From Candidatus Bathyarchaeota archaeon (lineage in GTDB: Archaea > Thermoproteota > Bathyarchaeia > 40CM-2-53-6 > RBG-13-38-9), in NCBI GenBank assembly GCA_018396915.1, contig JAGTRD010000002.1:1-48705 (forward strand): 48,705 nt of DNA, in the 5' to 3' direction. The translations under genes were made by a program, and so were the position numbers. The notes below the pieces were generated by a model. It was not told the DNA's origin, did not search any database, and saw nothing but the letters and a program-made list of their open reading frames with translations. Each line of letters begins with the position of its first letter. The stretch's first letter is position 1. Below, piece by piece: positions 1-7,794 of this stretch.

Positions 1-86
1 AACCTCAACCTGCCGACTGCGGTGGCCTCCCTATACACGTCATCCTTTGAAGATATGTCGACCATCCTGAACCTATTCTGCCTCAT
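1..86 (-). CDS. moaC: MoaC, cyclic pyranopterin monophosphate synthase, 5' end only
   Basis: Only the first 28 codons lie in the window; the gene runs off the left edge. The reading frame on the minus strand from the ATG at 86 contains MVDISSKDDVYREATAVGR, which matches the N-terminal MoaC signature (MVDVS-K-----REA-A). MoaC acts with MoaA in the first step of molybdenum cofactor synthesis, making cyclic pyranopterin monophosphate from GTP. A GTG directly before the ATG (89-87) is another possible start. A TATA-like stretch lies about 45 bases upstream. The identification rests on a short but characteristic segment. Confidence 0.75.
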   Translation of the reverse strand, partial: MRQNRFRMVDISSKDDVYREATAVGRLR

Positions 87-181
87 CACAGACAGCCAGC
101 CTATCTCACAATACCTATGATATTGCCCTTTATAGAAGTATCAGGGATGTAGGCCTTACGCAGGCAATGTACCAATGTTTA

Positions 182-197
182 ATCAATTTTTATTGAT
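182..197. repeat. Perfect 6-bp inverted repeat between moaC and cdc6
   Basis: ATCAAT and ATTGAT flank TTTT. The repeat lies 27 bases beyond the cdc6 stop codon and upstream of moaC. On the minus (cdc6) transcript it would be a weak A/U hairpin with an A-rich loop, so it is not a classical U-run terminator. Its function is unknown. Confidence 0.4.
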
Positions 198-223
198 GGC
201 AAGTGCCTGATTATTGAAAGTAA

Positions 224-1426
224 TTATTTATGTCTTGATTTTGATGAGAGGGCCTCCAACGCGGCCTCCATACATTTCACCATCGAGGAGGCTGGGGTGG
301 ATGTTAAACCTATCATTGTCGTCCTCCCCCTAGAGCCTTTACCTGAGAATTTGGTCGAGACCAACCCTGTTGCGCTCAGGAGCCTTACATGCTTCCATAT
401 CTGGGTGTGGCTTCTAGGAGGATAATTATACTCTTCACATACGATCATGTATGTTCTCTCTAGGTCGCCCATGCTTAAGTAAGCTACATTACTCTCTTCA
501 AGAGACCTCGCTAAAGCTAGGAGTAGCAACTTCTCGTTGATTGTAAGGTTGGTCAGATACTCATTTCTCAGAGTTGAGTATAACGCCCCAGCTGCCTTCC
601 TGACATGTTCAGGTTTAACCTTTACGCTCCCTTCGGAGTCAGCGTATTTGCCAGCCCTCCAAAGAAGTTCTATGGCGTACCTAGCGTCACCGCTTATTGA
701 GGCTATGTCTGCAGCGATCTCCAATGTATCCTCGTTCACAGAGCCTTCCTTGAACGCCAAATCAACCCTGTCCTTTAGGATGGTGAGCAGTTCACTTGAA
801 GAGTATGGGTCTAATTTTATGAAGTTCTGTTGGAGAGTGCTAGCCGCGCTCCTATCAAGAAGCCCCAGATATTTCGGCTCCCTCAACATACATATCAGGG
901 AGACCCTCACAGGCTCGGTGGCCCGCTCCTCCTGTATCCTTGTTAGAAGGTACAGTGCTGAATGGTCTATCTCGAGTAGGGCCTCAAGCTCATCCAAAGC
1001 CAGTATGAGGAATATGCCCTTCTCATCTAGGATACTCATTATGTTTTTCAACAATTCCTCAGACGAGAAACCTCTTCTAGGAAAATGCTCCTTGAGTTTC
1101 TCCATCACCTTCATCAAAACTGCAAATAGACTTCCCTTACATTCGCGGCAGTTTACATGTATGTAATGTAACCTTATCCTCTTCTGCTTTGCAACTCTTG
1201 TTATGTCCATACCGAACTTCTGGGCGATAACCGTCTTGCCAACGCCTACAGGACCCGTTATTATGACCCTATGGCCCATGGATCCAGGTGTCTCCAGTAT
1301 AGACCTGAAAAGATGAGCTAGGAATGTTAGTTCATCCTCCCTATGTGGGAGTCTTGAGGGAATGTAATCGATAGATAGTGGGGCCTCGTTTTTAAAGACC
1401 GTTGGTCTGAGTAGGATTTGTCCTAT
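224..1426 (-). CDS. cdc6: ORC1-type DNA replication initiator (Orc1/Cdc6)
   Basis: Archaeal origin-binding initiator that also loads the MCM helicase. Visible features are Walker A GPVGVGKT (about residues 58-65), Walker B LILALDELE (about 141-149), the AAA+ lid and a C-terminal winged helix. The first ATG in frame (1279) starts just before Walker A and would drop conserved family sequence: the frame upstream reads TVFKNEAPLSIDYIPSRLPH and REDE, the usual N-terminus. It stays open to a stop at 1471-1469 but holds no ATG, GTG or TTG. An ATA at 1426-1424, preceded by GGGGAGG and five bases, gives 400 residues, the normal length. I take ATA as the likeliest start, with moderate confidence; the product itself is near certain. 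Confidence 0.9.
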   Translation of the reverse strand: MGQILLRPTVFKNEAPLSIDYIPSRLPHREDELTFLAHLFRSILETPGSMGHRVIITGPVGVGKTVIAQKFGMDITRVAKQKRIRLHYIHVNCRECKGSLFAVLMKVMEKLKEHFPRRGFSSEELLKNIMSILDEKGIFLILALDELEALLEIDHSALYLLTRIQEERATEPVRVSLICMLREPKYLGLLDRSAASTLQQNFIKLDPYSSSELLTILKDRVDLAFKEGSVNEDTLEIAADIASISGDARYAIELLWRAGKYADSEGSVKVKPEHVRKAAGALYSTLRNEYLTNLTINEKLLLLALARSLEESNVAYLSMGDLERTYMIVCEEYNYPPRSHTQIWKHVRLLSATGLVSTKFSGKGSRGRTTMIGLTSTPASSMVKCMEAALEALSSKSRHK

Positions 1427-1431
1427 AAAGT

Positions 1432-1438
1432 CCTCCCC
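1432..1438 (-). promoter_or_regulatory. Strong Shine-Dalgarno GGGGAGG before an ATA codon (cdc6)
   Basis: On the minus strand GGGGAGG is followed by ACTTT and then ATA in the cdc6 frame. The match to the 16S anti-Shine-Dalgarno is strong and the spacing is near ideal. No canonical start codon exists in that frame before the upstream stop. This decides my choice of start. Confidence 0.5.
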
Positions 1439-1507
1439 GTAATCAGCCAGGTTACCAGCCGTAAGATTTCACCTTTCACAGGGTCAGCATAACATTTTCA
1501 TTTCGAG

Positions 1508-1517
1508 AATATAAATG
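1508..1517 (-). promoter_or_regulatory. TATA-like box upstream of cdc6
   Basis: CATTTATATT on the minus strand lies about 82 bases upstream of the proposed ATA start. Transcription would begin near 1485, giving a leader of about 60 bases. Assigned by sequence resemblance only. Confidence 0.4.
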
Positions 1518-1575
1518 GTAGAGGAAGGTTAAACTGTAGATATCGACCGCACTCAGAATCGAATTCGGTAGGCAC

Positions 1576-1587
1576 TCCCTTAAGGGA
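1576..1587. repeat. Perfect 12-bp palindrome TCCCTTAAGGGA
   Basis: A 12-bp perfect palindrome lies in the gap between cdc6 and the membrane protein gene, close to a second small palindrome, CGAATTCG (1560-1567). Archaeal origins often flank cdc6, but I see no classical origin recognition box here. Its role is unknown. Confidence 0.35.
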
Positions 1588-1619
1588 TCAGATGTTTGAA
1601 AGAGACGCTCAGACCACTT

Positions 1620-2138
1620 TCAGGTCTCGTCGATCCTATGTAAGAAGTAGATTGAGTATAGGGAAGTGGCGAAGATCAGTAGGACAATCTTGCTGGCGTA
1701 GACTATCGACACGGCTGTCTGTGGGTTTGGAAACTTGTTGATCAGTATGTCTGGATTTGCCACACCTGTGGTGACCATCAGGGCCCCCCATAGGGTGAAG
1801 TTGAAGAACAATTCATAGAGGGATGCAGTTGCTACTAGAAAACAGATTATCATAAGAAATCTTCTCACATCACTGCTCAGTGAGGCTATCCTCCCTCGGA
1901 AATGTTGGATGAGCGAGGCGTAGAATAAAAAGAGAAGGATGAAGATCAAGGTTATGGGTTTGAACTGGATGAACATTATAGGTGCCCACTCATCGAGTAT
2001 GAACTGTTCACCGTAATATGAGGGTGCAGGGTATCTCAAGACATAGTAGACGACCAATCCTGAGGACGCTATTCCGCAGCATACTGAGAGGAGTAGCCAT
2101 TTCAACCTACATGTTTTAGGGAACCATTTTGCAGACAT
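1620..2138 (-). CDS. Hypothetical four-helix membrane protein
   Basis: A 172-residue protein I do not recognise. Hydrophobic segments at about residues 12-34, 54-78, 90-115 and 145-166 predict four membrane helices; the N-terminus carries Lys/Arg before the first one, and a soluble loop with Tyr and Trp (about 40-55) follows it. It starts six bases after the AIR-synthase-like gene on the same strand, so the two are probably co-transcribed. No catalytic motif is visible. Confidence 0.65.
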   Translation of the reverse strand: MSAKWFPKTCRLKWLLLSVCCGIASSGLVVYYVLRYPAPSYYGEQFILDEWAPIMFIQFKPITLIFILLFLFYASLIQHFRGRIASLSSDVRRFLMIICFLVATASLYELFFNFTLWGALMVTTGVANPDILINKFPNPQTAVSIVYASKIVLLIFATSLYSIYFLHRIDET

Positions 2139-2144
2139 AAAATT

Positions 2145-3170
2145 CTACTCTCCCGCCAGCCTTTTAAATAAAGTATATACCTCATCTGGGAATGGGGGTT
2201 TCAGGTCCGCTGAACTGCCATCTCTATAAACTATCTTCCTACCTTTCTTTATATCCGTAAATTCACCTATCAAAGTTGCTTCGATGCCCTTCGTTGAGAG
2301 TCTCGAGATTATTCTTTCAGATGATGATGGTCTTGCAGCTATTAGGAGGGAACCTGAACTCATCATTCTTAGAGGGTTGAGACCTAGAGCCTTCGAGACA
2401 GCCTCTGTCTCATTCAGAATGGGAATGTCCTCGCCAAATATTTTGACACCTAGGCCTGATGCTTCTGCAAACTCCCAAACCCCACATAGAACACCACCCT
2501 CAGTCGGATCATGCATTGCACGGACACCCCCAGCATCTAGAGCAGTCAGGGCGTCTTCTACGACACTTATTCTTCTGTAAAGGAGTTGTGCCCTCCTGAT
2601 AGTTGCCGAATCCAAATGTTCCTTCAAAAGTTCAGCGAAGTCAGTGGCGATTATAGCTGTTCCCTCTATTCCTGAGCTCTTGGTGACTATAAGAGAGTCG
2701 CCAGCCTCAGCCCCTGAGGAGGAGAAGTATCTCCCATGCTCAGCCTCCCCAACCATGAAGCCGACGATTACGGGTCTGTTAATTACTGAAGTAACCTCAG
2801 AATGCCCACCGGCGACGGCGACTCTTAACGAGAGGCAAGCCCGATGGACCTGCCTCATGATTCCCCGTAAGGTATCTTCACTCGAATTCTCAGGCAACAT
2901 TATTGAGCATAGGTACCATTTAGGTCTAGCCCCTCTAGTTGCAACATCATTGGCATTTATATGGACTGAGAGCCAGCCTAGATTCTTCAGGGCGCCGGTT
3001 ACAGGATCAGTTGATAGGATTATCAGTCGTCCACCAGTTTTGACAACAGCTGCGTCCTCCCCTATCCCCGGTCCGACCAATAGCCTGCTATCTGGTATAC
3101 CCAGATTTCTGAAGACTATTTTCCTCAGGCTCGATACAGGAACCTTACCAACTGGGAGTCTACACTTCAT
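2145..3170 (-). CDS. AIR synthase-related / HypE-like ATP-binding protein
   Basis: Member of the PurM/HypE/ThiL/SelD superfamily. GPGIGEDAAVV near the N-terminus is the nucleotide- and metal-binding segment, followed by INANDVATRGARPKWYL, a central AGGHSE and the DPTEGGV motif of the second domain. The C-terminal Cys tail of true HypE is absent, so it is a relative rather than HypE itself; the substrate is unknown. I start at the ATG at 3170 (MKCRLPVGKVPVSSL), which matches the usual beginning of this archaeal group; an ATG at 3242 would add 24 residues with no family similarity. It heads a two-gene unit with the membrane protein downstream. Confidence 0.8.
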   Translation of the reverse strand: MKCRLPVGKVPVSSLRKIVFRNLGIPDSRLLVGPGIGEDAAVVKTGGRLIILSTDPVTGALKNLGWLSVHINANDVATRGARPKWYLCSIMLPENSSEDTLRGIMRQVHRACLSLRVAVAGGHSEVTSVINRPVIVGFMVGEAEHGRYFSSSGAEAGDSLIVTKSSGIEGTAIIATDFAELLKEHLDSATIRRAQLLYRRISVVEDALTALDAGGVRAMHDPTEGGVLCGVWEFAEASGLGVKIFGEDIPILNETEAVSKALGLNPLRMMSSGSLLIAARPSSSERIISRLSTKGIEATLIGEFTDIKKGRKIVYRDGSSADLKPPFPDEVYTLFKRLAGE

Positions 3171-3402
3171 TTGGTCTCGCAGATGGATCTCAATGAACTT
3201 CCTAAATACGTTTGCCAAGGTGATGACGGTAGGCTCCCGCACTCAAGATCTAAATCACCATCTCATTTGGGCCAGACTCGTCATCGCCTACCTCCATTAA
3301 TATTCTGGAAGCATGTTCTTAGGTGTTTCGTAGACTGACACCGATGCTAGAATCAGTGAGACATCCTTTCTCATGGATTAGTCTAAACCAGTATGTACGT
3401 GT

Positions 3403-3411
3403 TTATATCTC
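3403..3411 (+). promoter_or_regulatory. TATA-like box for the UPF0282 gene
   Basis: TTTATATCT is centred about 38 bases upstream of the TTG at 3444. This placement supports the TTG start over the ATG at 3393, which would lie upstream of the promoter. Confidence 0.4.
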
Positions 3412-3443
3412 CCACCCAGGCTTCGTCGAACTGGGTACGGCGA

Positions 3444-4418
3444 TTGGGAAAGATTACAGTCGAGCCTCTCGCCTTTGAGAGCTTAGGCGTCAGGTCGATG
3501 TCCTGCCTCATAGAGACCCCTGACGTTAAAATTCTAGTAGATCCTGGGATAGCGCTCGGACCGAGGTTCGGCCTACTGCCACATCCCAAAGAGTATAGAG
3601 CCAGATCGCAACTTCGAAGCCTCCTAATAGAAAAATCGCATAAGGCGGATGTGATAACCATATCACATTACCACCATGATCATTACACACCAAACTATGT
3701 CGAGAATGTATTCATAGGCTCGAGTCCAGAAGATGCCGCTGCAATAATCAAAGACAAGACGCTCATAATCAAGAATTTCAGGGAGAACGTGAATGCAAGT
3801 CAGAGAAGGAGAGGCTGGCTCTTCTGGAAGTTCGCCCAGAAATATTCAAGAGAGATCTTAACCGCCGACGGTCGAGAGTTCCAGTCCGGCGATACCAAGA
3901 TCAAATTCTCCCGGCCTGTACCTCATGGAGAGGCTGGGTCGAGTCTGGGTTGGGTCACGATGCTCCTGGTAAGCGTTGACAATTTTAAGGTCATGCATGC
4001 GTCTGATATTCAAGGACCTATCTTTGAGGGGACTGCGGATATGATACTAAAAGAGAACCCTGAGATCCTCATAGTGGGTGGACCACCGCTCTACTTGGCC
4101 GGAGGGCTGGTGGATGAGGTTAATGTCAGCCACAGTAAGGAAAACCTCAATAAGTTATGCCAAGTAGTTGAAACTATAATTTTAGACCACCATATCATGA
4201 GGAGTTTGGACTGCCATCTATTTGTGGAGCCTATTGAAAGATATGCGGAATCGATCGGACATGTTTTAGTGTCAGCTGCGAAATTCAAGGGATTGGAGGA
4301 TAATCTGCTTGAGGCTAGAAGGAATGAACTGTATAGGAAGGAGCCTCCGAGCTCGGAGTTCCTTGCGTGGACCAGACTGCCTTGGGAGAGGAGGAGGGTT
4401 GAACCTCCACCCGTCTAA
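3444..4418 (+). CDS. UPF0282-type metallo-beta-lactamase-fold protein
   Basis: Metal-dependent hydrolase fold. The metal site HYHHDH follows the beta-strand DVITIS, and LAFESLGVRSM and DPGIALGPRFGLLPH are hallmarks of the archaeal UPF0282 family. Further metal ligands are likely in VPHGEAGSSLG, HASDIQG and LDHH. The true substrate is not known for the family; RNA or cyclic nucleotide hydrolysis has been considered for relatives with this fold. The first ATG (3393) adds 17 residues; the TTG at 3444 gives the usual beginning and follows a TATA box at the right distance. The gene is monocistronic, divergent from the AIR-synthase-like gene. Confidence 0.85.
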   Translation: MGKITVEPLAFESLGVRSMSCLIETPDVKILVDPGIALGPRFGLLPHPKEYRARSQLRSLLIEKSHKADVITISHYHHDHYTPNYVENVFIGSSPEDAAAIIKDKTLIIKNFRENVNASQRRRGWLFWKFAQKYSREILTADGREFQSGDTKIKFSRPVPHGEAGSSLGWVTMLLVSVDNFKVMHASDIQGPIFEGTADMILKENPEILIVGGPPLYLAGGLVDEVNVSHSKENLNKLCQVVETIILDHHIMRSLDCHLFVEPIERYAESIGHVLVSAAKFKGLEDNLLEARRNELYRKEPPSSEFLAWTRLPWERRRVEPPPV

Positions 4419-4486
4419 CCTCTCTCATGTTAACATGATCTGAGTTGGGACAAAAATTTATTCTTCAGTCCACTGGAAACGTAGGG

Positions 4487-4495
4487 TTTTATATG
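4487..4495 (+). promoter_or_regulatory. TATA box for the Pro/Tyr repeat protein gene
   Basis: TTTTATATG ends 50 bases before the ATG at 4545. A purine-rich leader with GGGAG follows, so the gene seems to have its own promoter and a leadered mRNA. Confidence 0.5.
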
Positions 4496-4544
4496 AAGCC
4501 TCCGCAGTTTCTAATAGATTAAAGGGAGATGGGGTAAACGGGAA

Positions 4545-4910
4545 ATGTCATACTATGTTGTACCTAAACCTGCTCAGAAATATACGTATAAACCTCCACC
4601 TCAAGAATATGTTGTTCAACCACCACCAACCTATGTAATGGTTCAGCAGCCACCCCAAATATACCGATACCAGCCACCACCCCAAGACGTACTCCTAGTT
4701 CAGCCTCCGGAAGTATATTACCAACCACCACCAGTAGAATGGGTCGTTCCTCAGCCCCCGCAGCCGGTTGTATATCAGCCCCCACCAGTAGAGTATCTCT
4801 ATCAGCCCCCACCACAACCAGCCATAGTGGTACCACCACCACAGACATACCTTTACCAGCCTCCGCCTATGAGATATCTCGTACAACCACAGCCTTACAA
4901 AGTATATTGA
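4545..4910 (+). CDS. Pro/Tyr/Gln/Val-rich repeat protein
   Basis: A 121-residue protein made almost wholly of Pro, Tyr, Gln and Val. PPP or PP blocks recur about every nine residues, separated by hydrophobic-aromatic spacers such as QEYVVQ, QIYRYQ, VEYLYQ and QTYLYQ. It has no Cys, no Gly, few charges, no signal peptide and no membrane helix. The regular phase and the clear TATA box, Shine-Dalgarno and downstream T-run argue that it is a real gene. Long overlapping frames on both strands are by-products of the repeats. A structural, adhesive or protein-binding role can be imagined from composition (compare extensins), but nothing in the neighbourhood tests it. Function unknown. Confidence 0.75.
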   Translation: MSYYVVPKPAQKYTYKPPPQEYVVQPPPTYVMVQQPPQIYRYQPPPQDVLLVQPPEVYYQPPPVEWVVPQPPQPVVYQPPPVEYLYQPPPQPAIVVPPPQTYLYQPPPMRYLVQPQPYKVY

Positions 4911-4950
4911 AACCACGATCCGAAACATAATTCAGAGACGGGTAGTCCTA

Positions 4951-4967
4951 ATCATTTTTTTGATCAT
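4951..4967 (+). terminator. T-run terminator after the repeat protein gene
   Basis: A run of seven T (4955-4961) flanked by ATCA and TGAT lies 45 bases past the stop codon. Oligo-T stretches end transcription in archaea. Confidence 0.5.
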
Positions 4968-5086
4968 TATGCCAAAAGCTTTCTGGAAGATATGTGAAGA
5001 CTTTATTCGAACAAATTTACATTATTTTCCAGACGTAGGTTGCTGCTTGACAATAAGTTCAGTCTAGTACTTTTTAATTCGAACCT

Positions 5087-5965
5087 CTAACCTTTTTGTT
5101 GAGCAGGGATATTCCTTAGCTGGACTCTTGACCGTCGCCCCCGAACATATCCCAGAATGAAGGATAGTTCCGTGAAGAGTCTATAGATTGGGTAGGCTAG
5201 CACTAATACAGATCTTATTTCAACGGTGACCTTTAGGAAATTCAGGAGAAGCTTTATCAGATTTCTTTTCAAATAGAATCTTTCCCTAGTCTCCCCAACC
5301 AGCAACCCCCTCCCGTAGCCATGTCGGTAAAACTGTTTGCACACATCCTTGAGACTCTCCCGATGGTAATGGTAGACCGTCGGTTCATAGACCATTTTAA
5401 CCAAGTACCCCCTACTCTCAAGTTTGTTTAACAATTTCATGTCCTCAGCGTAAGGATAGTCGAGGTCGAAGCCATCCACATCCTCAAGAGCCTTCCTTCT
5501 GAATAGACCACACATAGTCGGTTCTGTCGGACAACGGACAACCATCGAATCCCTGAATATTTGCCTGTAAAGTATTTTAAAGTCCAGGTCCCTCATCCTA
5601 GCCCAGAACTTACTTGGATTCGCACATGAGACTCTGCAACTTACACCCGCAACCGATTCGTCACTCAAGTGTGGAATTAGGCTATGAACAGTCCCGTAAT
5701 CAATGTATGCATCTGCATCGATAAACAGGACCAAGGATCCCCCAGCCATTCTCCATCCAGTATCCTTAGCATAGGCAATGTTACCTTCGACGTCAAATAT
5801 TTTGGTGGAAGGGTATCTTCCAGCTATTTGCAAAGTATTGTCTTTTGATCCCCCGTCGACAATAACTACCTCAGCCAACCCGTTCCTCAGCACACTCTCT
5901 ATACATTTCCCAATAGTTCTTTCGGAGTTTAAGGTCGCTATCACAGCAGATATTTCTTCCAACAT
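5087..5965 (-). CDS. Family 2 glycosyltransferase
   Basis: A GT-A fold transferase of 292 residues. SAVIATLNSERTIGKCIESV at the N-terminus and VDGGSKDNT bind the nucleotide sugar; DAD (about residues 83-85) is the metal-binding DxD motif; YAEDM (about 165-175) supplies the acidic acceptor-site residues. A hydrophobic stretch near the C-terminus (about 235-275) suggests membrane association. Donor and acceptor cannot be told from sequence; transfer to a lipid-linked or surface glycan is likely for this group. The gene stands alone between convergent and divergent neighbours. Confidence 0.88.
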   Translation of the reverse strand: MLEEISAVIATLNSERTIGKCIESVLRNGLAEVVIVDGGSKDNTLQIAGRYPSTKIFDVEGNIAYAKDTGWRMAGGSLVLFIDADAYIDYGTVHSLIPHLSDESVAGVSCRVSCANPSKFWARMRDLDFKILYRQIFRDSMVVRCPTEPTMCGLFRRKALEDVDGFDLDYPYAEDMKLLNKLESRGYLVKMVYEPTVYHYHRESLKDVCKQFYRHGYGRGLLVGETRERFYLKRNLIKLLLNFLKVTVEIRSVLVLAYPIYRLFTELSFILGYVRGRRSRVQLRNIPAQQKG

Positions 5966-6239
5966 TACTTGAGAAATTGGTGTTTGGTAAAGATTAAAGC
6001 TTCGTCGCTGATAACTAACGGATAGGCCTTATATTATATATCAGCAGGCTTCGATAAGATAGAGATAAATTTTAAACGTTAAATGATCGAGAGTTGCGAA
6101 GGACAATTTTTGGACGGTCAAAGTTGATCTGCAGGTATGAACAACTTAAGGGAGAACCCTCATATCCTTCGTTGAATTAATAAATCACATCATTCGATCC
6201 CACTGTACCTTCATAAGGAATATCAGATATCTAACGGAG

Positions 6240-6839
6240 ATGATGAAACTGGGATTTATTGAAGAATATCTCTCCTGGATTATTGACTTTACACTAAGCC
6301 TTGGCGGATACGGGGTCTTCGCCGCGATGGTCCTAGAATCAAGCATCCTACCAATACCTTCGGAGGCCATACTTGTCACCGCAGGCCTTTTAGGAATAGA
6401 CCCTATTACATCTGGGTTTGCAGGAGGCTTGGGCTCAACCGTTGGTGCGGGTCTAGGATATTATATTGGGAAGAGCGGAAGGAGCGCACTCTACAAGTAT
6501 GGGAAGTATATCCTCGTCTCAGAGAGGAGTGTATCAAGTGCAGAGAGCTGGTTCAAAAAGTGGGGAGGATGGGCGATTCTAATCAGTAGACTCATACCGA
6601 TCATACCTTTCAAGGTCTTCTCAATAGCAGCAGGACTACTCAGAATGAATTACAGAACATTCCTCGTACTTACCTTGATTGGCTCCATCCCGAGATGCCT
6701 TATGCTTGCATGGGTAGGGAACATGGCTGTCAAAGCCAGCTACGACTTACTGTTAGTGTCAGCTCTACTTATCCTCCTTATCCTGGTAAGTTGCTGGATA
6801 ATCAAACGGTCGGGTAGGAGGATATTCAAAGAGTCGTAG
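6240..6839 (+). CDS. DedA/SNARE-associated family membrane protein
   Basis: A 199-residue integral membrane protein. The family pattern is visible: ES-ILPIPSE near the start of the first reentrant region, GLGSTVGAGLGYYIGKSG, then W--ISRLIPIIPFKVFSIAAGLLRM, which carries the conserved RxxP-xR-like segment, and a C-terminal helix. DedA proteins are implicated in phospholipid flipping and envelope homeostasis. The ATG at 6240 is preceded by GGAG; the second ATG follows at once. It precedes the ABC transporter genes by 64 bases but is probably functionally separate. Confidence 0.88.
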   Translation: MMKLGFIEEYLSWIIDFTLSLGGYGVFAAMVLESSILPIPSEAILVTAGLLGIDPITSGFAGGLGSTVGAGLGYYIGKSGRSALYKYGKYILVSERSVSSAESWFKKWGGWAILISRLIPIIPFKVFSIAAGLLRMNYRTFLVLTLIGSIPRCLMLAWVGNMAVKASYDLLLVSALLILLILVSCWIIKRSGRRIFKES

Positions 6840-6903
6840 CAATTTACGATGTTTGCAATTATTCTTAATAAGGGATCACGTATAGAAATTACTGGTCTTT
6901 GGA

Positions 6904-7788
6904 ATGTTCAGACTGTCGAAATCAGAGAAGTTTGCGTACATATTCATGCTGCCAGCAATATTCTCTATCACCATACTCAGCATATATCCAATCTTATACT
7001 CTTTCTGGCTGAGCTTGTTAGACTACGTTTTAACAAAACCTGGACCATACGAGTTTGTTGGGATAAAGAATTATATTGACGTATTGGGAAGCGACTACTT
7101 TCTAAGATCATTTGGAATAACTATGAAGTTCGCACTTGAGACTGTTAGTATGGAGCTCTTGATCGGGCTAGCATTAGCTTTGATTTTGAACGAGTCTTTT
7201 AAAGGGCGAGGTGTTGCGAGAGCTTTAATACTCATACCTTGGGCGATTCCAGATGTTGTCGCTGGCTTAATATGGAGATGGATATTCAATCCGAATTATG
7301 GAGCGCTCAACGGTCTCCTGTATCAGTTTGGCCTGATACACAGTTACATTAGCTGGTTAGGGTCACCGTCTACTGCATTAGAGTGCATGTCTGTAGCTTT
7401 GATATGGAGAGAGTTGCCACTTGCAGCTTTCCTTCTGCTAGCTGGTCTTCAATCTATACCTCCAGAGATGTACGAGTCCGCAAAGATCGATGGGGCAAGT
7501 TCCCTAACCTCGTTTATACACATCACTCTACCTTGGTTGAAGCCTCAAATATCTATAGTATTAATTCTGGAAACAATGATGTCGATCAGGATCCTTAGTT
7601 TGGTCTACGTAATGACTGGAGGAGGACCAGCTGGTAGCACTTCTGTACTTGCATACTACACTTGGAATGAGGCATTTCAATATTATAATTTCGGGGCTGG
7701 TGCAACATTATGTTACATAATAGCATTACTCTCCTTTGCATTTGCATTGGTCTATGCAAAGCTGCTATCGGCTGAGTCCCTATACTAA
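6904..7788 (+). CDS. ABC sugar-type transporter permease (MalF-like)
   Basis: A 294-residue permease of the carbohydrate-uptake type. It has six predicted membrane helices; the EAA-like coupling loop is PPEMYESAKIDGASSLTSFIHITLPWLKP (about residues 190-218). It pairs with the MalG-like permease that begins six bases downstream and with the binding protein after that. The substrate is unknown. The start at 6904 gives a short basic N-terminus ahead of helix 1, typical of the family. Confidence 0.93.
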   Translation: MFRLSKSEKFAYIFMLPAIFSITILSIYPILYSFWLSLLDYVLTKPGPYEFVGIKNYIDVLGSDYFLRSFGITMKFALETVSMELLIGLALALILNESFKGRGVARALILIPWAIPDVVAGLIWRWIFNPNYGALNGLLYQFGLIHSYISWLGSPSTALECMSVALIWRELPLAAFLLLAGLQSIPPEMYESAKIDGASSLTSFIHITLPWLKPQISIVLILETMMSIRILSLVYVMTGGGPAGSTSVLAYYTWNEAFQYYNFGAGATLCYIIALLSFAFALVYAKLLSAESLY

Positions 7789-7794
7789 GGAATA

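Noticed and set aside
1380-1500. A bulge-helix-bulge intron at the 5' end of cdc6
   Set aside because: A small hairpin (TAGGA-CAAA-TCCTA) and an AGGU/ACCU pairing exist, but neither gives the 4-bp helix with two 3-nt bulges, and the joints tried do not produce an open frame with a start.
2644-3300. 218-codon plus-strand frame opposite the AIR-synthase-like gene
   Set aside because: The minus-strand frame carries clear family motifs; the plus frame has none.
4564-4930. Long frames on both strands overlapping the Pro/Tyr repeat gene
   Set aside because: They arise from the repetitive codons of the plus-strand gene; their products are low-complexity shadows, and only the plus frame has promoter and ribosome-binding signals.
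5070-5085. TTCGAA-containing stretch resembling a tRNA T-loop
   Set aside because: No T-stem, acceptor stem or anticodon arm can be formed around it; similar hits at 5009 and 23983 fail in the same way.
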